Below, piece after piece: positions 9,258 to 19,200 of a DNA stretch of 63,957 bases. The translations under genes were made by a program, and so were the position numbers. How positions within the stretch are numbered: the first letter of the stretch is position 1; every line of letters starts with the position of its first letter. Source of the stretch: an uncultured Parvularcula sp. (lineage in GTDB: Bacteria; Pseudomonadota; Alphaproteobacteria; Caulobacterales; Parvularculaceae); assembly GCA_937919225.1 (NCBI GenBank), contig CALFRH010000405.1, positions 1 to 63,957 on the forward strand. Reading direction: 5' to 3'. The notes beneath the pieces were generated by a model. It saw only the letters and a list, made by a program, of their open reading frames with translations, ran no database searches and had not been told where the DNA came from.

Positions 9258-10766
9258 ATGGCTTTCCTTGACACGTTGATGGGGCTTTCACTCCAGAAGA
9301 AAATTTTTGCAGCAGCGGCTTTGGGCCTGGTGTTCCTGGCGATGGGCGCGCTTATCCGCACCGCATCGCAACCACCTATGTCTCTTTTATATGCCGGTGT
9401 TGATGCAAGCACGGCGGGCGAGATTGTGACCAAACTCGATGGAGAGGGTGTCGCCTATAAAGTTGAGGGGGAACGGATCTATGTGGAGGCGCCCTCCCGT
9501 GATCGGTTGCGTCTCACCTTGGCGCAGGAAGGTCTACCGCGACAGTCTATCGCCGGATACGAACTTTTGGATGATCTCAGCGGGTTCTCCACCACTTCTG
9601 ATATGTTCAGTGCGGCCTATTGGCGGGCAAAGGAAGGAGAGCTGACGCGAACTCTTCTTCAAATGCCGGGTATCCGGGCCGCCCGTGTCCATATTGGCGC
9701 AGATCAACGCTCTCCCTTCGAACGAAACCGCGCACCGCGGTCAGCTTCCGTCACCGTGACCGCGCCGGCTGGGCTTTCTTCGTCTCAAGTGAAGGCCATT
9801 CAACATATGACAGCCCTCGCCGTTTCCAATATGCGGCCGGACAGCGTCGCGGTGATCGATACGAATCGGGGGCTTTTATCCGCTGCCGGAGAAGAATCGG
9901 AAACCGCCGGCCTTGATGAGAACAAGCGGGCCGCCAGCCTCGAGGCCACCCTCCTTCGCCTTGTGGAAGCGCGGGTGGGCCCCGGCAACGCCCGGGTATC
10001 GGTTTCAATGCAGGTGAGCCGCCAGCGAGAGGCGATCTCCGAGCAGTTAGTGGACCCTGATACCGCCGTGGTGACCAGCCGAACACGGAGTGAGTCCCGT
10101 GAAAACGAAGTTGGGCGTGAAACGGCCACGACCGTCGCCAGTGACTTGCCTGACGGTGATGCAGCGGGCGGGGAAGAATCGACCTCGGAACGCACAGAAA
10201 CCAGGGAGGAAGTATCCTTTGCGGTGACCACGCGGGACCGGACCGTCGAACGCCTACCAGGTGAGATTGAGCGGCTGACGATTGCCGTCCTACTTAATCA
10301 TCTGCCTGCGCCTGAAGGGGAAGACGGCACACGCCCACGGCCCGCCGAGGAAATCACCGCCCTGCAAGAGCTTATTGAAACCGCCGCCGGCGTCGATGCG
10401 GGCCGCGGGGACCGGGTCACGATCCAGTCCCTTGCCTTTGAACGACCCATTATTGAGGAGGCAGGCGACGCCCCGTCTACAATGGCCACCGGCCTTGCCG
10501 CCATCGAACCACGCTTATGGCATGTGGGACAACTTGCCCTCCTCAGTATCGTGGTCCTGATCTTGGGTTTGTTTGTGGTCAAACCGATTCTCACCCAAGG
10601 GCCGCCCGACGCCATGGCGAGCCCCGCCCTTGCCACCATCGAGGGACAGGCCGCGCCGCTCGTTGTGGAGGATCCGGTGACCATGTTGCGGACAGTGTCG
10701 GCCGATGAGCCAGACCAGGCCGCCGCCCTATTGAACGCCTGGCTTGAAGAGGAAGAAGTCGCATGA
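9258..10766 (+). CDS. fliF: Flagellar M-ring protein FliF
   Basis: LLYAGVDASTAGEIVTKLDGEGVAYKVEGERIYVEAPSRDRLRLTLAQEGLP; two TM segments. Confidence 0.92.
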   Translation: MAFLDTLMGLSLQKKIFAAAALGLVFLAMGALIRTASQPPMSLLYAGVDASTAGEIVTKLDGEGVAYKVEGERIYVEAPSRDRLRLTLAQEGLPRQSIAGYELLDDLSGFSTTSDMFSAAYWRAKEGELTRTLLQMPGIRAARVHIGADQRSPFERNRAPRSASVTVTAPAGLSSSQVKAIQHMTALAVSNMRPDSVAVIDTNRGLLSAAGEESETAGLDENKRAASLEATLLRLVEARVGPGNARVSVSMQVSRQREAISEQLVDPDTAVVTSRTRSESRENEVGRETATTVASDLPDGDAAGGEESTSERTETREEVSFAVTTRDRTVERLPGEIERLTIAVLLNHLPAPEGEDGTRPRPAEEITALQELIETAAGVDAGRGDRVTIQSLAFERPIIEEAGDAPSTMATGLAAIEPRLWHVGQLALLSIVVLILGLFVVKPILTQGPPDAMASPALATIEGQAAPLVVEDPVTMLRTVSADEPDQAAALLNAWLEEEEVA

Positions 10767-11038
10767 GCCAACCTGCCCCCCTCCAAGAGGGTCTGCCCCC
10801 CGCACTCCAAGGGGTCCCTCTGACCCTTACCGTTCGTGTGGGAACTGCCACCCGTACCGTTAAAGATCTGATGAGCCTGCGGGAGGGGACCCTTGTCACC
10901 CTGAACTCCCGTATTGATGAGCCCGTCGAAATTTGTGTTGAGGACCGTGTCATTGCGCGGGGTCAATTGGTGGAGGCGGAAAATGGCGATGGCCTCGCTG
11001 TGCGCCTAACGGAGTTAGTGGGGGCGGATCTCAAGTGA
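10763..11038 (+). CDS. fliN: Flagellar motor switch protein FliN
   Basis: SpoA domain: VPLTLTVRVGTATRTVKDLMSLREGTLVTLNSRIDEPVEICVEDRVIARGQLVEAENGDGLAVRLTEL. Confidence 0.85.
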   Translation: MSQPAPLQEGLPPALQGVPLTLTVRVGTATRTVKDLMSLREGTLVTLNSRIDEPVEICVEDRVIARGQLVEAENGDGLAVRLTELVGADLK

Positions 11039-11895
11039 CCAACCCGGTAGCGCCCCAAGACCCATTTTGGTCGAGGACCGACGGCGTCAGCGTGACAAAA
11101 GATAGGCACGCCGCGCGCTGGCGATTCCAAAGGGCTGTAAAACGACATAGCCTTTGGGCGGTTCTGACCGGGGGCGTTTTCCTGTTTTCTATGATGACAG
11201 GCACAGCCGCCGCCCAGGACGCAGGCGCCGCCGATGCCGTCGCCGCCTTTGTGGAGGATTCATCCTCCTTACGCGGTACGATTGTTCCCCTCTTTTTGTC
11301 CGTAACGGTCCTCAGCCTCGCGCCGGGCCTTGCGATGATGGTCACATGCTTTCCCTTTATGACCATCGTTTTCTCTTTTTTACGCCAGGCGATTGGACTG
11401 CAACATGCGCCCCCCGCGATGATGCTGACAAGCCTCGCTTTGTTCCTCACCTTCTTTGTGATGGAACCCGTGTTCAAAGATGCATGGACCCTCGGGGTGA
11501 AGCCTTATCTCGACGGAAACATGACCGAGGCGGAGGGGTTCGTGGCCATGTCAGAGCCGTTGCGGGCCTTTATGTCGGGACGAACATCGCCGGACACGAT
11601 TGACCGTTTAGCCGCTGCGGCGGGCATTGCCCTTGACCCCAATGAGGAGCCGGGCCTCAGTGTCCTGATCCCCTCCTTCATGTTGTCAGAGATCACCCGC
11701 GCCTTCCAAATCGGCTTTGCGATTTTTCTACCGTTCCTGGTGATTGACCTTGTCGTCGCCTCCGTCCTCATGGCTATGGGCATGATGATGGTGCCGCCCG
11801 CTGTGGTCTCCCTTCCTTTTAAACTCGCCTTTTTCGTCGTCGCTGATGGATGGATGAAACTCACCGAAGCGCTATTGAGAGGATATCTAAATTGA
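11035..11895 (+). CDS. fliP: Flagellar biosynthesis protein FliP
   Basis: FLSVTVLSLAPGLAMMVTCFPFMTIVFSFLRQAIGLQHAPPAMMLTSLALFLTFF; GTG start overlapping fliN stop. Confidence 0.92.
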   Translation: MTNPVAPQDPFWSRTDGVSVTKDRHAARWRFQRAVKRHSLWAVLTGGVFLFSMMTGTAAAQDAGAADAVAAFVEDSSSLRGTIVPLFLSVTVLSLAPGLAMMVTCFPFMTIVFSFLRQAIGLQHAPPAMMLTSLALFLTFFVMEPVFKDAWTLGVKPYLDGNMTEAEGFVAMSEPLRAFMSGRTSPDTIDRLAAAAGIALDPNEEPGLSVLIPSFMLSEITRAFQIGFAIFLPFLVIDLVVASVLMAMGMMMVPPAVVSLPFKLAFFVVADGWMKLTEALLRGYLN

Positions 11896-12983
11896 GCGCC
11901 ACCTTGCCCGCCCCCGCCCCGATGCCGTCGCCTCCGCGCCCAAGGCGCCCCACACCAACAAGCCCTGATGATATGACAGGGAGCGAGCGGGTGGCCGTCG
12001 TCCTCTCCCTCTTAGATCCCCCTCAGGCCAAAGCCCTCGCAGAAACCCTGGATGCTGGCGCCGTTGACCGGGTGATCGCCGCCTATGAAGATATGCGGTC
12101 GGTACCAAAGCCCGTCCTTTTACAGATTATTGCGGGCTTTGTGGCCGAGCTAAGAAGCAAAAGCCCGAAAGTGCGGGGCGGTCGCCGCGGTGCTGCGGCG
12201 CTGGCTGAAGCCATTTTAGATCCGGCCGCCGACGCCAACGATGAAGGCGAGCAGGAGACCAGCCTTGGCTCCGTCGCGCCGGGGGCGGACCCTGAGGCGA
12301 TTTGGGCTTATCTTGAACAAATGGAGCCGGTCCTTCTCTCTCGGATGATCAGCAATGAACGCCCCGCCGTCATCGCAGCTATTCTGGCCCGCGTCCCAGA
12401 AGATAAGGGCGGGCAAATCGTCACGAACCTTCCCGAGACAAAGGCCGCTGCCGTGGTCACCCAAATGGCGCAAGGGGCGCCCGTATCGCAAATGACCCTT
12501 GATGCGATTACGGAAAGCCTGAGGCGACGAGCCAGCAGTGCAGGAAGCGGCGATCATGCCGAGGAGGACAATGATGCCCTCCCGCGGCTCACCGCAATCC
12601 TCAACCGTTGCCCAATGTCCCGGCAAGAAGCTGTGCTGGCCCCCCTGCGAGAGACCGCCGAAGAACACGCTATGGCCGTGGAACAGGGCCTTATCCGCTT
12701 CCCGAATTTAGGAAATCTCATGCCGCGGAACGTCGCGCCAATGCTCTTCCGTGAAATCGAGGAAACTGTTCTGCACACTGCGGTGCGCTTTGGCGCTGAG
12801 AACGCAACAGAGACCGTGGACTTCCTTTACGCCAATATCTCACAGCGGTTGGCGGAACAAATCAGGGAAAGGATTGACGCGAACCCGATGCCATCCGAGG
12901 AAGACGGGGAAAGTGCCCAGGCGGAAGTCATCTCCACCCTCCTCGAATGGGAGAAAGAGGGACGCTTCGCATTTAGTGTTTAA
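11892..12983 (+). CDS. fliG: Divergent flagellar motor switch protein FliG
   Basis: TTG start overlapping the fliP stop; FliG-middle-like LLSRMISNERPAVIAAILARVPEDKGGQIVTNLP and FliG-C-like segments; flagellar context. Confidence 0.7.
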   Translation: MSATLPAPAPMPSPPRPRRPTPTSPDDMTGSERVAVVLSLLDPPQAKALAETLDAGAVDRVIAAYEDMRSVPKPVLLQIIAGFVAELRSKSPKVRGGRRGAAALAEAILDPAADANDEGEQETSLGSVAPGADPEAIWAYLEQMEPVLLSRMISNERPAVIAAILARVPEDKGGQIVTNLPETKAAAVVTQMAQGAPVSQMTLDAITESLRRRASSAGSGDHAEEDNDALPRLTAILNRCPMSRQEAVLAPLRETAEEHAMAVEQGLIRFPNLGNLMPRNVAPMLFREIEETVLHTAVRFGAENATETVDFLYANISQRLAEQIRERIDANPMPSEEDGESAQAEVISTLLEWEKEGRFAFSV

Positions 12984-12992
12984 GAGAAGCGA

Positions 12993-13025
12993 GCCCCCCG
13001 CGGGACCGCAGGTCTCACGGGGGGC
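12993..13025. terminator. Hairpin between convergent fliG and gcrA
   Basis: GCCCCCCGCGGGACC-GCA-GGTCTCACGGGGGGC, 15-bp stem with two mismatches, in the intergenic gap. Confidence 0.55.
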
Positions 13026-13060
13026 GAGAGATTGGTCTCTCGCACGAGTAAAGAGTTTTG

Positions 13061-13525
13061 TTATCCCGCCGCTTTGCGCGCCGCTGGTAGGACGGGCTGA
13101 GCCGGGCGAGGGGGCTCCCGCCGCGTGGTCGATGGTTGGAACGCCAATTGACTGTGATAGGCGCAATAGGGTTTGCCTGCTGATGTCGGCTGACCACAAA
13201 AGTGGAAGTCCTCCGACGCCGGATCACCAATGGGCCATTTGCACTGATTGCCCCCAATCGTGGAGACCGTCGGCCGCTCATCCCCCAAGGTGAGGGTCTC
13301 CAAATTAATGGACGCCCCCTTCGAAATCACCTCCGGTTCAGCGGCCACGACCGCTTTTGGTCTCGGGGCCGCAGGGGTAGCGCGCCCAGCCAAGCCAAGG
13401 CGATGCACCTTGCCTATCACCGCATTTCGGGTCACCCCGCCCATGCGATTGGCAATTTGGCTGGCTGAAAGCCCCTCTCCCCATAATTGCTTGAGTTGTT
13501 CAACGCGATCATCGGTCCACGCCAT
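13061..13525 (-). CDS. gcrA: GcrA family cell-cycle regulator
   Basis: MAWTDDRVEQLKQLWGEGLSASQIANRMGGVTRNAVIGKVHRLGLAGR signature and C-terminal CKWPIGDPASEDFHFCG. Confidence 0.95.
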   Translation of the reverse strand: MAWTDDRVEQLKQLWGEGLSASQIANRMGGVTRNAVIGKVHRLGLAGRATPAAPRPKAVVAAEPEVISKGASINLETLTLGDERPTVSTIGGNQCKWPIGDPASEDFHFCGQPTSAGKPYCAYHSQLAFQPSTTRREPPRPAQPVLPAARKAAG

Positions 13526-13562
13526 CTTCGTCTCCGTCGTCCGCTACGGGCTTCAGCAACCG

Positions 13563-13585
13563 TAGAGGTTAGTCGTTAACCTCTA
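13563..13585. promoter_or_regulatory. Perfect inverted repeat TAGAGGTTA-GTCGT-TAACCTCTA upstream of gcrA
   Basis: 9-bp perfect arms, 5-nt spacer, about 38 bp upstream of the gcrA start. Confidence 0.55.
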
Positions 13586-13695
13586 GATCCTGTGCCTCTG
13601 ACATCATTTACCCTAGATATGGTGGACCCACAATAGAAAGCGCACAAGATGCTGCGGGGCTTAGTTTTCAAGGAATAGATCTAGTAGGCCCCTTT

Positions 13696-13704
13696 TTATC
13701 CACA
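13696..13704 (+). promoter_or_regulatory. Consensus DnaA box (TTATCCACA)
   Basis: Exact 9-mer in the gcrA / ABC permease intergenic region. Confidence 0.5.
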
Positions 13705-13842
13705 TCTTAACCTTTTCGCGGACGTCGAAGGTTCCTATTTTCTGGCTCATGGGTTCAGCCATTGCGGCGACGGGCCGAAACCGGTCTAACCCCTCTCAAG
13801 CGGGATGCCCGCCCCTTACCTTACGTTGAAAGGATCCCTGCC

Positions 13843-14724
13843 GTGCCCGACGGTCAGTCCATCTCCGCCCCAGAAGCCCCCGCAGCAGCGCCCGCGATCG
13901 ACACGTTCGGCGCACGACGGTTTGGCCGGGTGAACTGGATCGGCGTCTGGACCCTCTACAAAAAGGAGGTACAGCGGTTTTTGAAGGTGGCCTTCCAAAC
14001 CGTTTTTGCACCGATCATCACCACCATGCTTTATCTCACGGTGTTCCTGGTGGCATTTTCGGGGGCCGACCGAAACCCGGTGATGGAAGGGGTGATGGTC
14101 CCCTATGCCGCGTTCTTGCCGCCAGGCCTTATGATGATGGCCATTCTGAGTAATGCGTTCCAGAACGCCTCCTCCTCTTTGATTATCGCAAAAGTACAGG
14201 GCTCAGTTGTCGATATTCTGATGCCGCCCCTGTCGCCGTCTGAGTTGACGGCGGCGTTTGTGGCGGGCGCGGCAACCCGCGGCTTGCTGGTGGGGGCTGT
14301 GACAGCGGTGACCATTGCCCTCTTTATGCTGACAACAGGGGCTGGGTTTAGCATCGCCAACCTCGCCGCGATTATTTACTTCGCCCTGATGGCCTCCCTA
14401 TTCCTCGGGGCCATTGGCGCCATTGCGGGCATGTGGGCGGAGAAGTTCGACCAGCTGGCGCTTATTACCAACTTCGTCATTACGCCCCTCACCTTTTTGT
14501 CAGGAACGTTTTATTCGGTAAACAAAGAGGGGCTGCCCGATTGGGTACCTGCGCTTAGCCAGTTCAACCCCCTCTTTTATTTGATCGATGGGTTCCGATA
14601 TGGGTTTATCGGCGTAGCTGATGCCCCGGTCCTTCGCGGCGCGGTGATCAGCTTTTTGCTGACGGTGGCCACCATTGCGCTTACGTACTTTTTGTTCCGA
14701 CGCGGTTACAAACTCAAAGCCTAA
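13843..14724 (+). CDS. ABC-2 type transporter permease
   Basis: About 6 TM helices, NFVITPLTFLSGTFYSVNKEGLPDWVPALSQFNPLFYLIDGFRYGFIG; likely GTG start near 13843. Confidence 0.85.
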   Translation: MPDGQSISAPEAPAAAPAIDTFGARRFGRVNWIGVWTLYKKEVQRFLKVAFQTVFAPIITTMLYLTVFLVAFSGADRNPVMEGVMVPYAAFLPPGLMMMAILSNAFQNASSSLIIAKVQGSVVDILMPPLSPSELTAAFVAGAATRGLLVGAVTAVTIALFMLTTGAGFSIANLAAIIYFALMASLFLGAIGAIAGMWAEKFDQLALITNFVITPLTFLSGTFYSVNKEGLPDWVPALSQFNPLFYLIDGFRYGFIGVADAPVLRGAVISFLLTVATIALTYFLFRRGYKLKA

Positions 14725-14735
14725 GGATACGTCCC

Positions 14736-15698
14736 ATGGTTCACGACCCCAACGGTCCGACAACCGCCTCACCGGCGGATGACTTCATTCTTCCCTTTCA
14801 AGTGGGGGATAGCGCAGTGCGTGGACGGATTGTCCGCCTGGGCCCTGCCATTGACGAGATTTTAAGCGCCCATCCTTTTCCCGACCCCGTTCAGGGTCTG
14901 GTGGGGGAGGCTGCCGCGCTGGTGGCGCTTCTCGGAACGGCACTCAAATTTGACGGTAAGCTGATCCTTCAAGCCAAAGGGGACGGGCCCGTCAGCATGC
15001 TGGTCGCCGATTACAGCGCCGATGGCGGCCTGAGGGCCACCGCCACCCTCCCCGAAGAAAAGGTCGAGATTGCCGCCAAAGCGCAAGGGGCAGAATTACA
15101 CTACCTTCTGCGTCAAGGGCATTTGGTCATGACCATTGATCAGGGGCCTGACATGGAGCGCTACCAAGGGGTGGTGCCACTTGAAGGGGCCACCATCGCC
15201 CGTGCGGCGGTGAATTACTTTGCGCAGTCAGAGCAAATCCCCACCGCCATTGAACTTGCCGTGGGCAAAGTCACCACACCCGAGGGGGAGCGTTGGCGCG
15301 CCGGCGGCATTATGGTGCAATTCATGCCAGGCGAAGGCGGCACGCGGGAGCGCGGTGAAGAAATCATGCTGGCTGAGGATGACCGCGAAGAGTGGAACCG
15401 GGCCGCCACGCTGCTTGAAACCACCAAGGCGGACGAACTCATCGACCCCACCATTGCCGCAGAAACGCTGTTATACCGTCTTTACCATGAGGATGGGGTT
15501 CGCATTTTTGAGCCCCGCACCGCGCAGCGCGGGTGTACCTGCAGCCGGCAAAAAATCGCGTCTGTTTTAGCGCAATATGGGCGGGAAGATATTAAGGAAA
15601 TGATCGTCGACAACGCCATTGAGGCATCCTGCGACTTTTGCCGAAAGGTCTTTCGCTTCGAGCTCGACGAAACCGGCGAGCAGTTCAAGGCGGATTAA
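14736..15698 (+). CDS. hslO: Hsp33 redox-regulated chaperone
   Basis: Zn-Cys motifs RGCTCSRQKI...ASCDFCRKVFRF and Hsp33 N-domain. Confidence 0.92.
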   Translation: MVHDPNGPTTASPADDFILPFQVGDSAVRGRIVRLGPAIDEILSAHPFPDPVQGLVGEAAALVALLGTALKFDGKLILQAKGDGPVSMLVADYSADGGLRATATLPEEKVEIAAKAQGAELHYLLRQGHLVMTIDQGPDMERYQGVVPLEGATIARAAVNYFAQSEQIPTAIELAVGKVTTPEGERWRAGGIMVQFMPGEGGTRERGEEIMLAEDDREEWNRAATLLETTKADELIDPTIAAETLLYRLYHEDGVRIFEPRTAQRGCTCSRQKIASVLAQYGREDIKEMIVDNAIEASCDFCRKVFRFELDETGEQFKAD

Positions 15699-15746
15699 AG
15701 TAATCTCTACACCGCTCATCCCCGCGCAGTCGGGGATCTGTTGTGA

Positions 15747-15785
15747 CCTCGTCACCCCGGGCGCGCCGCGCGCGGGATGACGAGG
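15747..15785. terminator. Long hairpin between convergent hslO and trxA
   Basis: CCTCGTCACCCCGGGCGCG-CC-GCGCGCGGGATGACGAGG, near-perfect arms. Confidence 0.5.
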
Positions 15786-15793
15786 TAAACGGA

Positions 15794-16123
15794 TTAGGCC
15801 GCGGCGATCGAGTCCTTCACCCAGTTCTCAATATTGCTCTTGGTGTCGGCGCCCACTTTCGTGGCCACTGGCTGCCCCTCTTTGAAGAGGATGAGGGTTG
15901 GTACGCCGCGAACACCAAACTGCTGGGGCGTGGTGGGGTTCTCATCAATGTCAACTTTGGCGACAGTGAGGGCGCCCTCCATCCCGGTCGCGATTTCGTC
16001 AAGCGCGGGCGCGATCTGACGGCACGGCCCGCACCAGGTAGCCCAAAAGTCGACAAGCACCACACCTTCATCCTTCAGGACATCGGCTTCGAAACTTCCA
16101 TCAGTCACAGTTTTTACGGCCAT
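15794..16123 (-). CDS. trxA: Thioredoxin
   Basis: VDFWATWCGPCRQIAPALDEIA. Confidence 0.95.
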   Translation of the reverse strand: MAVKTVTDGSFEADVLKDEGVVLVDFWATWCGPCRQIAPALDEIATGMEGALTVAKVDIDENPTTPQQFGVRGVPTLILFKEGQPVATKVGADTKSNIENWVKDSIAAA

Positions 16124-16234
16124 GATTGTATCCTTTTTTACGCCTTTTATGCCGGAAGCGCCGGCGTTTCATCTTTCAGGAGAGACTTAAGCGATCCCCT
16201 CGTGACCGCAAGACTTGACGGGCGCGACAGTTTC

Positions 16235-19200
16235 TTAAAGCGGCCCCAGCATCTCTTCAGGGACCTGAACCAGGGCGGGTGCGTCCGTCCACAAAACCGC
16301 TGCCTCGACCTTTCGCCCGGGGTAGAGCTGCGCAGCCAGGGCCGCATAGATCCGCAGCTGCCCCACAATGCCCGATGGCAGGGCCGCGGGGTCAAGTACC
16401 GGCGTCCGGTGGGTCTTATAGTCCACCACCAACACGCAGTCAGGACCCACGAAAAGCCGGTCAATCTGCCCGCTATAGCGCTGCCCCCCCACCATACCGT
16501 GCACCGCCACCTCCGCCCGTGAGCCTGGTGCGAAGACCTGCCCGAATGCCGGATCATTGAGGATGCCCATGACCTGTCCCACCGCTTGGCGCCGCTCCTC
16601 TTCGGGCCAGTCTGGCGCCCTTGCGGCAAGAAACGCCGCGGCGGCCTCCTCCCGTCGGCCCGTTGGCAGTCCGGGCAAGAGTTCCAAGAGAGCGTGGATA
16701 AGAATACCCCGCTCCCGCGGGTCGATTGCCTCTTCAGATAGGCGAGCGCGCGGGGCCCGGACCGGCCCCCGGTCCGACAGGGCAGCGGGTCCACCCTCCG
16801 CTGAAGGGAATTGAATGACAGACTTTTGGTCCTCCGGCACGGGCGCGAACAACCAATCAGGCGGCGTGACGGCCGCCATCGCCTGGGGGGCCGCCCCCAC
16901 CGCGGCGGAAGAGGCCTCTGATCGTTGGCCTGATTCAAGAAGGAGAATGTCTTCGCCCTCCGCCCAGGGGCAGGCCCTCGTGCTCAGCCGATCTTTTATC
17001 CCCCCAAACGCGCGCTCGGCCAATCCGTACCAGGATTGCCTGGGCACTGGCTTTTCCACCGGCGCATTTTGCGAAGCCCGTCCGCGCACCACGCCACAAA
17101 GGTAAAGCCGTTCCTCCGCCCGGGTGGCCGCCACATAGAGCTTTCGGCGATATTCCTCATATTCACGGGTAAGAGCCGCCTCCCGCGCCTCAGCAACATT
17201 TGGGGGAAGCTGGTCCTTACCGCCAAGGGCCGCCACCAAATATCCGGGGCGCTTATCAAGGACCCCCCCTGGGGTCGGTTGCATCAGGGGGAAAAGGCTG
17301 TCCCCCGGTTTCGTCGGTGCTGCGCCACAATCGGCGAGGATGACAATGGGCGCCTCAAGCCCCTTGGCGCCGTGAACCGTCATGAGGCGAACAGTATCAG
17401 ATCCCTCATCCGCTTCCTTTTTAACGTCCGTATCTAGGGTTTCGAGGTGCGCTAGAAACCCCTCCAGGGTGCGGGGCGCTTTCAGCTCAAAATCGAGCGC
17501 TTCATTCAACAGCTCATCAATCGCTTCGTCGGATTCGGCCCCCAGCCGCGCGCGAAACCGCCTGCGCCCCGTAGGCCCGCCCATTTCAAGGAACGAAGAG
17601 AGGAAGGCAAAGGGTCCCGCCCGGGCACCTGCCTCTTCGGCGCGCTCAATCTCTTGGACCACCAACGCGCAGCGGTCCTTAAGAGCCGCGGGCACCGCCA
17701 CAGTGCCCCGCGCCGCACCCAACACCCGGGACCAAAGGCTGCGTCCACCACGATCATGGGCAAGCGTAAATAAGTCGTCTTCGGACAAAGCCCATAGCGG
17801 GGATTTCAGCGCTTCGGCGAGGCTCAAATCATCATAATGGTTGGCCGCGAACCGCAACAGCGCGAGGAAGTCCCGGACAGCCACATCCTCCTTAAGCGAA
17901 ACGCGATCCGCCCCCGCCATAGGGATGCCGAACTGCGATAGGGCACGCAGGATTTCGTGGAACTGCTGCCCGCGCTTTTGGCATAGAATGAGGATATCCC
18001 CAGGGGTAATGGGCCGCCCCGGCCCTTCCAACCGTTCACCGCGGTCAAGCCATCCTTTTATTTCCTCACAGAGGAAATGGGCGAGGCGGCGGGTTGGGTG
18101 TTCCGGCGCGGGCATATCCACCGGCACGTCCCAGGGGTTACCCTTTTCTTCCTCTAAAGGCGGCACTAAGGGCCACAGCTCCACCCTGCCGTAAGCTGAC
18201 GGCTTGGCACTCGCATGGGCCTCGGCCTCGCCATCATGGACCCCCTGCCCCGCCTCGCCCTCAAACAAACGGTCCGCCACCTCCAAAATGGCGCTGGCCG
18301 ACCGGAAGGAGAGGAATAGCGGCACCTCTTCATAGGCCCCGCCCTCGGGGATCGCCTCACCCAGCTCCATCCGTTTGCGATCAAATAGGCTGGCATCCGC
18401 CCCTTGGAAGGAGTAGATGGATTGCTTTTTGTCTCCCACCACGAAAAAGCTGCGCTCACGCCCATCAGACAGACCGGCAAAGAACTCTTCCCGAAATTTG
18501 TCGATCACAGACCATTGAAGGCCACCTGTGTCCTGCGCTTCGTCAAGGAGGAGGTGATCAATCCCTTGGTCCAGCTTATAAAGAACCCATGCCCCCGAGG
18601 TGGTTTCCATGAGATGCGCGACCTTCGCGATGAGATCAGCATAGTCAAGGCGACCGGCCCGGTCCTTATAGGCGGTATACTGTTCATAAAGGGCAAAGCC
18701 CAACGTGTAGTACGCCAAGGTGTCAGCGAACGCTGCTGCCGCCCGCTCCGCATCGATGGCTTCACACAGGCAGTCGAGGAAGGCTTCAGACTGCGCAGTG
18801 AAGTCAGGAATGGCCGCGCGGAGCGCCGCATTGGTGCGAAAAGGCTTAGGCCGGGCATACCCCTTATTGAGCCAAACACTTGCCATGAGATCGAACCGGT
18901 CTGTGGCCGGCGCGTCGTCGAACAAGGCTAGCGCGGCTTCCGCCCGGGCGGCATGCTTCCCCTCAAGGCTCGGTAGGGCCCGTTCCATCGCCCGGACAAA
19001 GCCGCGATCCATACGATCAAGGGCCGCCGCGCGCCATTCCTCAGGACCCGCCCCATCGGGCACCCCCATATGGCTCCGGAGCGCGGCGATAAACCCGTCA
19101 TGCCCCCCGGCGGCGGTCACCGCCCGCTCAATATCCGGCATCTGGTCCATGAGGAGGAGCAACGCCTTGTCCCGCTGTGCATCACTCCCCCGCTCCTGCA

